Assembly (NCBI GenBank): GCA_951230915.1
Contig: OX579636.1
Span: 27,029,567 to 27,093,566, forward strand
Direction: 5' to 3'
DNA from: Antitrichia curtipendula
Lineage: Eukaryota > Streptophyta > Bryopsida > Hypnales > Leucodontaceae
Length of the DNA stretch: 64,000 bases
Made by a program: the position numbers and the translations under genes. Shown one piece after another: positions 1-12,223 of this stretch. Each line of letters opens with the position of its first letter. Within the stretch, counting starts at the first letter, position 1. Under the pieces are notes generated by a model, which was not told the DNA's origin, did not search any database, and saw only the letters and a list, made by a program, of their open reading frames with translations.

Positions 1-940
1 GAATGTCATTGTAATATATTTTGTATTAGTGACTAATAAATGTCACTGAAAAGAGTCACATTCTTTCTTGTATTTTTTTTTGTGTAAGTATCTCTTGTGC
101 ATCTCAAAAATCGTATGTACTTGTTTTTAATTTGATAGAGTCTTTTGTTTAGTTGCTAAACTATGTTGGTGCATGATTGCAATGCCACATGTTCATTTTG
201 AATGTATGAAAAATATGATTGCAGTTCATGACATAAGCTATTTTATAAACCTTAGTTATTTCAATTACAAACTACACACAAATCTAAGAAATGCAACTCT
301 CACTAATATAGAATTTCATTTGCTTGAGTCATATTTCACAATATATCTTGGCCAAAATATGATTGGCTGTAGTCACATAATACTCATGATCATACCAAAA
401 TATAACTCTATATTTTTTTAAATATGACTACATTCAATCATTAAATTATTAGTAACACTCCATAGAAATTGCCACATTAGCCAAAAATATGACTCACAAC
501 AGTCATATTTTATATTTTTTGTAAATGACTCATGAGATTTACACTCCATATCAATAGAAAATATGATTCACAAGAGTTATAATTCACATCAGTAGAGAAT
601 ATGAATTACAAAGGTCATATTCTACATCAACAGAGAATATGACTCATAAAAGTCATTTATTACATCAACAAAAAAATGACTCACAAGAGTCATTTATCAC
701 ATCAATAGAAAATATGACCCACAAAAGTCATATTCCACATCAACCAAAAATATGACTATACAAAGTCATATGCCATGTCAACCCAAATATGACTAATTAA
801 AAATATGACTAGTTGGTAATGACTAGACCCAGTCATATTGCACGTCATCTACAGTGATTTATGTGGGAGTCATATTTTGAGATTTTATGACTCAATGTAG
901 TCATATTTTGCAGTCATAAAACATCCATTTTGTTGTAGTG
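1..940. mobile_element. Terminal part of a CACTA (CMC/EnSpm-type) DNA transposon
   Basis: The inner boundary is seen directly: 922-940 reads, on the minus strand, CACTACAACAAAATGGATG, which is the canonical CACTA terminal inverted repeat. The preceding ~450 bases are crowded with short direct and inverted ATGACT/AGTCAT motifs, as expected of subterminal transposase-binding repeats. Bases 941-943 (ATT) would be one copy of the 3-bp target duplication. The other terminus and any transposase lie outside the window, so it is unknown whether the element is autonomous. No transposase-like reading frame is visible here. The family call rests on the terminal motif plus subterminal repeats. Confidence 0.66.
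480..930. repeat. Subterminal repeat block of the CACTA element
   Basis: About seven imperfect copies of a ~40-base unit. Each pairs a ...AATATGACTCAC... half with a ...GAGTCATATT... half, separated by an A-rich 'CACATCAACA' spacer. Many units are themselves near-palindromes, for example ATGACTCACAAGAGTCAT around 675-692. Further units closer to the terminus carry TATGACT/AGTCATA. This arrangement suits multimeric transposase binding. Confidence 0.65.
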
Positions 941-1096
941 ATTGAACCTACTTTTTAGGATGAACATCGTTTTAGTACTTAACCTTTTCTTTGCCATGAT
1001 TGTGTTTAGGTTTCATATCAATTGCAAAGTGAAAACAACAAATAATCATGGATGGAGCAAAAAGTGAAGATTCAATAAGTTGCTCCAAAAATACTC

Positions 1097-1339
1097 ATGC
1101 TGCAAAACCAAAATATACAAGAACAAGAGGCGATTTTTGCATGCAACATTTGTTTTGAAACTATGACCAACCCAGTTGCCTCCACTTGCGGTCACTTATT
1201 CTGTTGGAAATGCTTGCTTACATGGCTTCAAGGCAACCCTCGCCCTTGCCATGTTTGCCATGTATATAGAACAAACTTGATTCAAGGCATTAACATCATT
1301 CCCATCTTTACCACACTGGCATCCATGAATCCTTGGTAG
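1097..1339 (+). pseudogene. RING-finger fragment resembling RMA/RNF5-type E3 ubiquitin ligases
   Basis: An 80-codon open frame with a complete C3HC4 RING signature: C16-x2-C19, C31-x-H33-x2-C36-x2-C39, then C51-x2-C54, with the segment CGHLFCWKCL typical of RMA/RNF5/RNF185 membrane-anchored E3 ligases. Those proteins are two to three times longer and end in transmembrane anchors. Here the frame stops about 25 residues after the RING and no hydrophobic tail follows. An ATG at 1048 opens a second frame that overlaps the RING in a shifted phase, suggesting a frameshift in an older N-terminus. It sits in AT-rich DNA beside a transposon with no visible exon partners. It is most likely a decayed or retroposed copy; a short expressed RING protein is the alternative. 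Confidence 0.42.
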
Positions 1340-4300
1340 AAAATACTGGGTCCCATTCCACTACCATCTCTACTATTGACATCATCGGTGCCATGGATGT
1401 CATCGATAACATCATGACCATAGGTAGCAATGATAGCATCTAGAGTTGTCTTGTCTAACACAAAAATAAGTCTCAATTTTGTATTTGACATATGGTGTTG
1501 CATGCTATTTTAGACAAGTATTGAGTATACATGACATTTTTGTCTAATAAGGCCATATTCAACAATTGGGACAATTTGAAATCTCACTTTAATTATGACC
1601 TTCAACTTAGAATGTAATAAGTGTTTATTAAATTGGAAAGCTTTACTAAAATATGACTATAATATGTCAAAGTCCTAACTAGGGAGTATTTTCTTTGAAA
1701 GTCAACCTAAAGTTGACTTTATTACATTGATGGGGGGCTACTAGATGTCTTGGACGTTGTATTTGTTGTGTTGTTGCCAAGTTTGGGAAGACAACCATGA
1801 CTGTATTGATGGCATTGGAAGCATCAAGACCTTCGAGACTAGCGGCGCTAGTGAGAATGATTATCAATCCTAAAGAAGTTATGACACCAAATGTTCTACA
1901 GATCAAAGACTCGTTGGAGAATGTTTCACAATAAATTTTGGATACAAGGCTCCATCCAACTACCAATTTAGATTTGCATATTTTAGCATGTCTTGAAATG
2001 TACAAATGTAGAGAATCAATACATCTTGTTTTAGTTTACAATGGATTTCATATTTGTGATGAGGTAGTATACTGCATAATCAAGGATTGAACTGATTAAT
2101 TAGGAAAAACTTATAATTGTGATGAATTGTAGATTAATTCCTAAAGGTTCAAATTTTTAGAATCATAGAATCTCTTAGAACTTTGGATAGGTTTGTAAGT
2201 CCTTTATCTTACTCAATTTTCAATATATTTTTTGAAAAATTAATCATAGGACGTAGAATGTTTATTACAACATTTCAACCATTGGGATTGGCATTTTTCA
2301 ATTCCATAACTAAATTGTCAACAACTTAGTATTTTGAACCACCCACCCAAGCCCTGCAACCCCTCTTGACATGCCCAAATTCTCAAATGTTTGCTTAGAG
2401 GACAATTGCCCTTAACCCCTTAAGGCCCAACAATTTTTTGACAATGAGGTTTCTCAATGAAGTGTCCGACTTTGATATTTTTTTGCACATGGATGTGCTT
2501 GAAATTTTTACTTTTTAACAGTACAAAAGTGAAGACTATTTTGTTTAGTATGCATGGAATTAATTGTGGAAAATATTGACCATTGGATTTTTAGATTATA
2601 ACAATTTTAGATGATTAATTTTATAGGTAAAAAATATTGCTTTTGGAGAAGGAAAAATTATAAGAAAATGAATAATGTTTTTTAACCCTCTGGAAAATTA
2701 TATTGGAATCTTAGGCAAATTTGATATATTTTTAATTTAAAATATTGAAAAATATAAAACTCTCACATATTTGTACACATTTTCAAACTGAAGAAATAAA
2801 AGGCCAAAATTAATCATGTTAGATCATACAAAATTAAAAAACAAATTTATACATGGATCAATTTTTGAAATTTAACAATTGATATTATTAGCATTTTGTT
2901 TGGAACATCTTCAAAAAATTTGGAATCATTCTAATTATTTTGTATTTTTAACTACACCAAATTGAACCTTATATTTTAAAAAGTGTTTAAAAATACAAAT
3001 TTGAAGAAAAGATCTCTAAATTCAGTTTGTTTGCGTAGAGTAAAGACTAGAAATGTACAAGAAAATGTTTTTTTTTTCCCATCCCAACTATTCCTTTCAT
3101 TAGAAAAAAAATTACGTTTGCTTTGTTTTTCTATTAGATTACATTTCCTAAATGAATTTGTAGATACTTCACACATTGAAATTTTGAAGATTAGAATATG
3201 CAAAAAGTATGACAACTTATTACTTTACAAGATCTTAGTTTACAAAATATTGAGATTTGTTTCACCTTACCAAAAATTTGCCATTGAAAATTTGAAGAAG
3301 ACACATTGTGTCTTCTTGGTCCTTGAGGAGTTGAGGGATTAAACAAAGCTAGAAACTCTATCTAAATCCTAAACACAACAAATTTTAAGACAATTCAATT
3401 CCAAGAAGTATGGTCAAATGCTTATTTGAATCATTTAAAATAAAAATTGTTTTAATATCTAAAATATTTATTGATATATTTTTATTTTTCCTTGCATTTC
3501 ATTGAAATAATGTTTTGTCTGAAGTGTAGATGTGCCTAAAATTGTCACTTTGAATCTGATATTTGAAAAAATGACCAACTCATTTATATATAACTAACTA
3601 GTAGCTCTTCTATACAATGAGTTGATTGTTCCTAAGAGCACAATATAATAAAATATATTGTCTTTGTCAAGACCTAAAAATGCAATAAACTAGGAATCTT
3701 CTTTAATAAAAAAATGTCTTTTAATGTTATGAAACTTAACCCCTTCAAAGACCACACCTTCAAATGTCAAACAACAAATGAATGCAAACATGCCCCATGT
3801 TGTACAAGACTCCAAGTCCCAATTCTTCATTACGCATCTTCCAGTCTCAATTTCAGAAATTCCCCCAAATCACAAAAATTCTCCGGAGAGTGTTTTATTT
3901 CATTTTATAATTTCCAACTGACTCCAAAATAACCTCTAATTTTAAGCTTAATTGTATACATGCAAATCAACTTGAGAGGGACGGTTTTAGAGAAGTCCAC
4001 ATCGCAAGTATTGGGTGCTGTGCTCCCAATCTTACCAACCTCTCTAACCCTTCACCTTCTTCAAAGCTGTGCATGACTTTCTCCTGGTAGTACGATTTGA
4101 CTGTGCCACTCCCTATGCAAGAAAAGACTTCTGTAGGATGCAAGCCCCGACTCTAAGCTAACATACTTTCACCCAAATGCCAAACTGAAATTGCAAGAAC
4201 TTAGATCCAGTAGTATTTCCATTCTGCACGCTCTCCAAGTTGTGAACACATGTCAGGTTCAGCAGGACAGCGACACAAGCACCATCCAATTCAGCACAGC

Positions 4301-4534
4301 CGATTCTGTAATTTAGTCTGATCGTACTCTCCCAATGTAAAGTGCTAACAGTACAACTTGGACGACAAGAAATCCAACTATAAACTACAAAACAAGCTCT
4401 TAGAGACGTACACACATTACAGTTCTGTGGTCATGGTAAACAACTGCATGGGTTGCTGCTGCAGTAGTGTCGAAACTTCCCTTCGGCACAGTATCCAAGA
4501 ACTTCTGATGATGAATCATTATGGGATTCGCAAT
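1340..4534. other. AT-rich spacer, no gene seen
   Basis: Only short AT-biased frames without recognisable domains or splice context. 2170-2345 is a fragment of the ~0.9 kb dispersed repeat family described below. The last few hundred bases before 4535 probably hold the 3' untranslated region of the phosducin-like gene. Confidence 0.5.
2170..2345 (+). repeat. Fragment of the ~0.9 kb dispersed inverted-repeat family
   Basis: This stretch closely resembles 57500-57610 (same strand) and the reverse complement of about 32100-32190. Shared words include TTTATTACAACATT, ATTTTTCAATT and CAACTTAGTATTTTGAA-like blocks. Neither terminus is preserved, so it is a truncated copy. Confidence 0.5.
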
Positions 4535-6396
4535 TCATGAATCTTCGTCAGAGTTGTTTCCTCCTTTTGTTGCATGCTGCAAAACCATTTTTTCAATGTA
4601 GTCTCTCTGGACCCGCTGCCTGACCGCATCGCTGTCCGTCTCGCCAGAGTTACCCAGAACTGGCCCGACCTGACTAAGCACTAGCGCCACGTCTGCATCA
4701 TCCCGAAGATTCAGGGGTCAGGGCACTTTGGGTGAATTTGCATGACATGACCTCATTGCAAGGAGTAAAGGAAAAGCTTGGTTGAAGAATTCACCCTCAG
4801 GAGTGCACTTTGGACCTCCAAACCTCCGCAGGCCCACCAAGTTAGCCTTCACGTTTGTACTGTTGTAGACTAACAAAGTGGGAAGCAGGTTGTCAGGATA
4901 GTTTTTAATGCAGTCCGTGGATACGATCTTCACAAACTTGGTATTTGAGTACTTCGCAGCCAGCTGATTCAAACACTGTCCCAGCAACTCGCATTCTGCT
5001 AACCTGTTGGTGCAGTAGGTCGATCGTTTTAAGTAAACCACGTTTTATTTAGAGCACACATGATCTTGAACAACTCTTGTCCCAGGAATGGTTTGAGAAT
5101 CATATAATTAGAGTTATGTCTACAATTGCTTCATAGTCGCAGCAAGAATTCGTGTCTCGCAAGAGAATCGAGGAAGTAATCATCACTATGGACTAATAAA
5201 AAAAAGTTCCCCTAAGAGTGAAAAGGTCATATATATATGTTAAATTAACTGGGAGTAGATTCATATAGTCCTCGTGTTGACTTCATGTTAGAGTAATGCA
5301 ACTAAAGCTAATGTGATTCTGTATCATTTGCATTAGCGAGATAATACATTGGCAACTAGTAACATTAGGTCAACATTAACTTGACAGTAATTTAACATTA
5401 TAATCATGTCAATCAAATGTCTTATTAGATTAACAACAAAAGCTTTGTCAAACTAATGGGGTGATTTCTTGAGATGAAGATTGGAAACTAACCCGTCTTT
5501 GAAAAGGTGGACTACTACCCATACGTCGGCGGGCGCTTGTGAGACCTCCCTCACATAGTCGGAACCAGAAATCAGCTGCACGGAGCCAAAACGTGGTTTG
5601 CTGGCTATTTCCTTCATCTCTGCCAACCGCTGCTTTCTGCCAGCATGCAACAACAATCAGCAGCAAGAAACGCTGTCCTCCCAGACTACAGTTAGAATCA
5701 TACTCAGAAAAACTAGACTACACCAGGAAACAACATCAAGAGGAGTCTAACCAATCGGCACATTAGTCAAATGATAATCAGCGGTATGCAATTTTCAGTG
5801 CAACGAAACATTCCTCTTGCACTATCAAACATGGTCACGGGGACCAATTCCCAGTCCAAACACATTTAGACTACGAGGAACATGACAGTGGCAAGTAAAC
5901 CTGGTCCACCACATAAATTCACTTCACAAACTTCATGACGAAACCCTAATTGCAAAACCACAATAAGAGCGTCCAGACACAGACTCTCAACGGTAAACCC
6001 TATACCTCTTCGACAAAAAACAGTAAGAACCTCTGGAAATGCACTCCACCAAAAGCTCCACATAATTCTACACATAAGCAACAATTCAACGCTCTCAAGT
6101 CTAAGAAATACAACATCACTGATCAACAAAACAGAGTTTTAAAATCTGAACCGATATTGCTCCAGAAACCGATCGTCCTCCAACAGAGCATCATCTTCCA
6201 AATCCTCGAGCTCCTCGATGGACTTCTCCTGCAGCCAGGCGGCATCCTTCGGTGCATTCTCTCGATCCGAATCCGGCACAAAGCCAGGAGTGGGCTTCGG
6301 AGGCGGCTTCTCCGGCAAGTTGCCTAGCTTGCGCTGGATGTCATCCCACTCAGTACTCGTGCCCTCCACATCCTTGTACACGAAATTGTCCCCCAT
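4535..6396 (-). CDS. PLP3: Phosducin-like protein 3 (PLP3/VIAF-type thioredoxin-fold cochaperone)
   Basis: Four coding exons on the minus strand: 6396-6152, 5636-5493, 5003-4795 and 4692-4535. Together they give a 251-residue protein, and all introns have GT-AG ends with matching phases. The N-terminus carries the family's acidic helical segment (FVYKDVEGTSTEWDDIQRKL near residues 5-24, then ELEDLEDD around 62-69). Exons 2-4 form the phosducin thioredoxin-like fold (ADVWVVVHLFKDG, KFVKIVSTDCI, LPTLLVY, CTPE) without a redox CxxC. The tail is acidic and ends SDEDS. PLP3 proteins bind the cytosolic chaperonin CCT and assist tubulin folding; in Arabidopsis PLP3a/b are needed for microtubule organisation. 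Length matches the family. Start choice: the first ATG, directly before the conserved N-terminal block. A GC-richer leader runs upstream to about 6630. Confidence 0.93.
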
Positions 6397-9005
6397 TGCA
6401 ACCAGATCCTAAACCCTAACTTAACACTCCACCAGAAAAAAAAAACTTCCTCGTTTTGTGCTCCGAACCAACGATGAAGACAGAAGGAAATGTCGGAAGA
6501 CCGCGACCTAGAATAATAATCAAATTGAAGTCAGTCCTGAGCTCGATGTAGTCTTGTTTCCGAGAAGCAATCCCGAGGTCACATGGAAATGCTCCTCGCT
6601 GTCGGAGCTGCTGCGAATTCTTCAATGCACGTGCACATGCCAGACAGAGAGTTTGTCAAAGCCTAACTTGATGGATGGGATGGCACTAACTAAGATGGGA
6701 TGTCCCATTGTTAGGGTGGGACTTCCATGCACTTAGAATTGGCCAAACCTCGCATAAAACACTCAAATTCCAAAAAAAATTGGAATCCTACATGGAAGTG
6801 TGTAATGGTTGCAAGAGGAGAATTGCAATGGCTATCCGTAATTTTTTGGAGGATCAAAGCTTACTAAGAAATGTTAGGAGGGAGATTTGCAGCGACTTCT
6901 AAAAAAACTATTTTTTTAACATTGGACTTGAACTATTGGGTTGCTTTTAGTTAGACAACAAAGCAAAGCTACTTTGAAAATGTAGAGTCTCATGTGTGAA
7001 AGCATCGTGGCAATTGGCAAAGACAATTCCAACTCTAGAAAACTCAAAAATCCATTTCCAAGTTTGACACAACAAAGAAGTTTGTTCTTGTTAGTCCCTC
7101 TTTTGGTGCACATGTTTAGATTTGTGGATTTGCAATTTCTGTGGATAGTAGAATGGCAAATTAATTAGAGAAATTTTCACATAAATTTTAGTCAATTCGT
7201 TCTAGAAAAAAATAAATAAATACAATGTATAGGTGATAATGGAATATATATATATATATATATTCAATTTTGATATGGAAATTTAGGTTTGTAGAAAGCC
7301 TATCAATACCAACAAGGATCCTATTGGGTCTAAAGTCTTACAGCAATTCTTGAAGAAAAAAAATTAGGTTAACAAAAATAAATAATATTTAAAAAATTTA
7401 CAACTATACCTTAGGTCCTATAAGAATATCACTGAAACCAACAACATCTTTACGAGTTTTTGGCAACAACTACAATTTTTATTTAAATAATAGATTTTAT
7501 ATTTTTTTAATATTAAAACAACATTGACATGTTCTTGAAGGGAAACCCTTACTAGCATTCTTTTTGGCAAGCATGAGGTTGTTGGTACATATTCTCTTTG
7601 CACTCATGTCCCATATGTAGCTTGGAATGTTATGAAGGTTGCTATCTCATAGTAAATTTGCTATGATAAGATGTAAATTATTTTTCATTGGTGAAACTAT
7701 CAACTCTATTAGAATTTGCCTTCTTAATTGAAGGGATACAATTTATATGGGAAAGGCTAGAAAATTTTCTTAGTTTCATTGATAAGTGTGATGTCTAGAA
7801 GCCAACAATGGCTTTTAAGCCAAATATATATAACACTTAGGTAAAGTTGGCTTTAGAAATGAGTTATGTATGGAAAAACACTTCATTAAGGCCTTTAGAA
7901 AAGAAAGTAATGCTAGTCAAAGTCAAAGGTCTTTTTAGGTGTAAAAAGTAGGTGAAACTTGTAGGAGGTGAAATGCAAGAAGTCAAAGTTTGAAAGTTAA
8001 TGTTAAAGCTTGGAAGAGGAGTTTGCAAAGATAAGGGAAGTAGAGCTTGCAAGCTATGTAAAGGAGCCAAGTTTAGCATCAAGATACAACATTGTCAATA
8101 CATATTCACTCTTAAGACATTTTATTGTTTCTATCATTATTTCACCTTTTCCAACTCTCTAAAATATTTCCTACGTTCTACATGTGATAGTTTCAAAAAG
8201 AGCATCTCTCGTTCTTACCTTGATTTCTTTCACCTATAGTTTTTGAATATTTTTCATTAAATGTTAAAACTTTGTAAGTGAACTCTTGTTAACTAAAAAA
8301 AGTTAAGACTTGCTCAATTTGGATTTTGTGTATATGACTTATGCTTAGTTGAATGAGGAAGGATCATCTACCTTAGGCTACCAAGAGTTGCAACTTTAGA
8401 TGCTCATAACTTATTGTGTAAGATTTATTATTGCTTGAATTTTTTAGATCATTTGAATTCTATAGTTGTGGTTTTGAAAAAATAAAAAACACTTGTTTTA
8501 GAGCTTGTGGAAAAGAGTTACGACTAGTTGAATAAGTAGAAGTCAAGGTCCACCTTTGTGGGGTTGCTTCGTGAGTTTTCTTCTCTTTGAATCTCAATCT
8601 TTGGGTGTCATCTTTTTTGTTATGCTAGATAGTAATTTGAATGTTTTTGAACATATAGAACTTGTCTTTGGGGTTCTTTAAAACCAAGGTAATCTAAATT
8701 TAAAGCATCGACAAGATTATGATGCCCATTTGAGTAGAGGGAGCTCAGCTGCCCTTCTTTGCATTTGTGGTAAGCTTCTACTCCTTGCTCCGTTATCCAT
8801 TACATTTATTAGGAATGTTTTTTTGTTTATTTTTCTTATTAAAAACAAAAAATGTGTGTTCCTCTCTCATTGATAAACTAGAAGAATGGTTTGTTTTGGC
8901 TTGGAAGGCAACAAATGCAAATCTTTTAGCTTCATTGTGGTTTTTTTCCTCTAAGTTTCTTAGTCTTTTTTTTTTATGTAGAATAATAAAGTTGGATTAA
9001 CATAT
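6397..9005. other. Spacer with the likely PLP3 leader, otherwise no gene
   Basis: About 230 bases above the PLP3 start are GC-richer than the surroundings and probably hold its promoter and 5' untranslated region. The rest is AT-rich, with a (TA)n run near 7247-7262, and shows no supported gene. Confidence 0.45.
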
Positions 9006-9290
9006 AAGTACTACACTAAGTAGTGAAATTAGATTGCCTTAACAATTAGGTTGCCTTAACAATTAGGTTGCCTAACTCCACAAAAGTTACTATACAAGCC
9101 ATCAAAGTCAACAATTATTTCTAAAGATCTTTCCATCTGTACACCTGAAGGTTCAGGAGTTGTAATTACAAAAATAATCTAATTCAGAAATAGTACATTC
9201 TTGTATAGTAATAGTAAATATTTATATAGTGTCAAATGTTAAGAAACTAGTGTGGGGCAACCTAATTCCACTATTTAGTGAAGTACAAGT
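9006..9290. mobile_element. MITE with ~32-bp terminal inverted repeats
   Basis: The left arm (about 9006-9039) and the reverse complement of the right arm (about 9255-9290) both contain CACTAARTAGTGRAATTAG followed by RTTGCC, with only a few mismatches over about 32 bases. The 285-bp body is AT-rich and non-coding. A short direct repeat (AACAATTAGGTTGCCTT, two copies) sits just inside the left arm. No clear target duplication was found, so the superfamily is unassigned. Confidence 0.55.
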
Positions 9291-9521
9291 AGTCTTAGCA
9301 AAGATTGCAGAGAGCATGAGAATTTGTTACATTGTGGAAAACTAGGTTTCTGGAAAAAAAATCATTACTTCAAGAGCAATCTTGCTTTGACGGATGGAAA
9401 TGAAGGACCAAGCACACACAACACAAATTTATCCATCGTTAGTGTGCTCTACTTCACCTCTATATTACCACAAACAAGTATAAAAAATCATCTTTTGTCA
9501 TCATAAGTGCATATAGACTAG

Positions 9522-9643
9522 GTAATTGCAAAGCAGGTCAAGTTATCAAGAATAACTGCCGGTTAGGACCTAACAAGCCGTAGGCGGCAAGGTTGGTACC
9601 AATTTGTGATTATTCTTGATGACTTGGCCTACTTTGCAATTAT
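9522..9643. repeat. Long imperfect hairpin (33-bp stem)
   Basis: Left arm 9523-9555 pairs with right arm 9610-9642: about 30 of 33 positions match, followed by partly paired GC-rich bases and a ~50-base loop. The size and near-perfect stem suit either a tiny foldback MITE or a MIRNA-like precursor. No target duplication is evident. Confidence 0.5.
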
Positions 9644-10625
9644 CGGACATAATGTCAATGTAGAAGAGTTGAGCCATTTGACTTCTTTAATTTCTTAACC
9701 AATCAAAACATTCCACAACGGCGAAAGTCTTGTGTATTTAGATTATGTTAAGTGGATCCCTATGTGACTATGACTAGCGTATGATGGAAAGAAGGGAGAG
9801 AATAGAGGACAACTTTAATTTGCTCAACTTTGTAAAGATGGTGACCCTAGGTTCACATGTTTAATATTTGTCATAAAAATTTTAATTTTTTTTTGTAAAT
9901 TGCAAATTATCATGAATTTTTAAAGAAAATTCAAATTAAATACATGCCATGTTTAAGAAATCTAAATTTTGCAAAGTAGAAGGATATTATAATGTAGAAC
10001 ATTGTGGTATAAAGAAAATTTCTATATCATTCAATATTTAAAAATATGATTATAAATCTTCAATGTCAAACTTCACTTAGATATCTTGAACTCAACTCAA
10101 TGATAGGGATGCATTAGCATCAATAAAATTACACACACAAAATTAGATAAAAATCATCCATTCTTCAATATGTACAAAGCTTGATTGACCATCCAAAGGA
10201 TACAACACGTCCTCAGTGTCTTCCTTCTAGTGTTAAGAGCCACTTTACATGCTCGATGGGTGGACAAATGCATTGTTGCGCTTTGCCAAACCTAATAGGG
10301 AAAGAACCATCCACCCAATCAATTTGCACTTTTATATACGGACCCACGATCAAGTTAGGCATGCAATGTCAAATAGGAAATTCTCAAAAACTCCCTTAGA
10401 TAGTTTCAATTGACCTTTTATACCTTCTTTGTCCAATGAAAAGATTTTTACCGATATTAGTAGAGACATGAATCCTTTCTTTGAGGCGGTTGATTTTGCC
10501 AATGGACTAGTGTAAAATACTCCCTAAATAAGTTGCTAGGACACACTTACATGCTTGTGGTCATGTTGCCAATTTGGATTGTAGTGGCATTTTTGTCCAC
10601 CTACCCATCTTTCAAGACCATCCTA
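9644..10625. other. Spacer, nothing supported
   Basis: AT-rich sequence with only short open frames lacking domains, splice context or repeats that I could recognise. Confidence 0.4.
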
Positions 10626-12025
10626 AGAGCCGGCTTACATGTGGAGCCAGGGGCCTGGGGGGTTCACTCAATGTATTTTTTGGACATCATGTGTGAATAA
10701 AATCTTTGACCCCCTATCTTATATGGTAAAAAATCATTTAAATAGTTTGAAAAAATTATAATATGTTTTATTATGTCGTAATTTTATATTGTGAATTTTT
10801 GAAAATTTTCTTTATTTGAAATAATTACTTATAAATTTTGTAAGAAAATAAATACACTATATAATTGAAAAACAATTTCGACCCCCTATTTTATATGGTA
10901 AATAATATTTTAAAAATCATTTTTAAATTGCCAGTAAATGAAGGCTTGGTTAAAGTTCATGCATACCAAAGTTGGATACAATTATCATTCAAATGCAATC
11001 TTGATTAACAATTTTAGTGTAATCTTCAATTGTGCATTTGAATATCTTGTTGAATTCAATTGAATCCAAAAAAATTCACATAAAAGATATATTGATTATG
11101 TAACAACACACAAAAATTTGGAGCTAAATCAAAATTTATTAAAAAGTAAACAGAGATAGAAAATTTACTTGATCGCACATTGATTCATGTATTCATTGAT
11201 ATCCAATGAATACATTGAGTGCCCCCCCGAGGCCAGGGGTTGGTGGACCTCACCAATGATCAATGCAATGCAATGATCCCAAAATATATTTTACTAAATT
11301 TTCCGGAAAGCTATAATCATGCCTTACATAGGGCTATTTCCACGAAATTGAATTGCAGTGGTAAAAAATGACACCTAAAATTGAATATAGGGAGACCCTA
11401 TTTCCAAATTGGAGTGAATGTGCCAATTTCCAAGAAATGCAAACATCTCTCAAGTCTCATAGTTCACAAATCACACTAGCAAGGAATTGGCAGTGACCCG
11501 CTTTCAATTTTTGAAAATGGTGCTCCAACATCAAAGCACAGGATTGGTAGGATTGTAGGAACGAATCAATTCAAAATACATTCAATATTGTACAATCAAA
11601 GAATAACTGCAAAAGATCTGCATTGGAAGAAGAAAAATTCCTACTAAACCCTAGTGCTAGGAGGAGAAGACAAGTGCGACATTAATGATGGAGATTTCAC
11701 TACCAACGCTAAAATCTAATGGTTGAGGTAAAATTCTAGCTAAACCCTAAAATGCTTGGTAGGGGATGAATGCTATTTGAAAACTGGATGAACTTGCAAT
11801 TTTGCAACCTTTTGTCTGTGAGGTGAAAAAAGTTGCTCAAACTTTGGTTTCCAAAGAGTTTTCTTCAATGTACATTTAGCAAGTGCAAAATCTAGATAAA
11901 AATTGAGTGAAATTTAGCCACTTTAGGGAACGTTGGTGGGATAGAAGTCTGGTTCTTGTAGAGTACTAATTCCATTGATCATCGGTGAGGTCCATCAACG
12001 CTGACTCCACATGTAAGCTGGCTCC
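10626..12025. mobile_element. Outer inverted-repeat element, split by a nested element
   Basis: The left terminus (AGAGCCGGCTTACATGTGGA...) matches the reverse complement of 12002-12025 (GGAGCCAGCTTACATGTGGA...). The left repeat continues after the nested insertion at 11240-11266 (TGGTGGACCTCACCAATGAT) and again matches the right terminus, reverse complement of about 11972-12000. So the terminal inverted repeat is at least 50 bp, and without the insertion the element is about 0.8 kb. It has no transposase frame. The right end abuts another MITE, which hides any target duplication. Confidence 0.6.
10654..11231. mobile_element. Nested ~578-bp non-autonomous element with an 8-bp target duplication
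   Basis: It begins CCTGGGGGGTTCACTCAATG and ends with the complement of CCTCGGGGGGGCACTCAATG. It is flanked on both sides by GCCAGGGG (10646-10653 and 11232-11239). Removing the element plus one GCCAGGGG restores a continuous terminal repeat of the outer element, which supports the boundaries strongly. An 8-bp duplication suits the hAT superfamily, although the termini are not the classic hAT CAGGG type. No coding capacity. Confidence 0.68.
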
Positions 12026-12026
12026 A

Positions 12027-12204
12027 AGAGCCCGTTTCCATTGGTAATTGGAACTAGAGGCCCATCAAAGTTGACCGCTGGCAGAGAGGAGGAAAAACTC
12101 TAAAATTTTGACTTGACATACAATTTTGAAAAGAAGCTCCAATATAGGGTCCAGGAATGTTTTCAAATTTTGTCCAGGCCTAGACCCCAATGGAAACGGG
12201 CTCT
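12027..12204. mobile_element. 178-bp MITE with 18-bp inverted termini
   Basis: The left end 12027-12044 (AGAGCCCGTTTCCATTGG) is perfectly complementary to the right end 12187-12204. It lies immediately between the outer element at 10626-12025 and the MITE at 12224. No convincing target duplication was seen. Confidence 0.6.
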
Positions 12205-12223
12205 CAAAAGGCCAAGTCTATAG

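Noticed and set aside
1770..1935. A FGKTTMTVLMALEASRP-like peptide suggesting an NB-ARC P-loop
   Set aside because: Lacks the full GxGGxGKTT motif and any following NB-ARC motif; the frame is short and flanked by stops.
2983..3342. A 119-codon plus-strand frame
   Set aside because: AT-rich, Lys/Phe/Leu-biased translation typical of chance frames; the opposite strand is open too.
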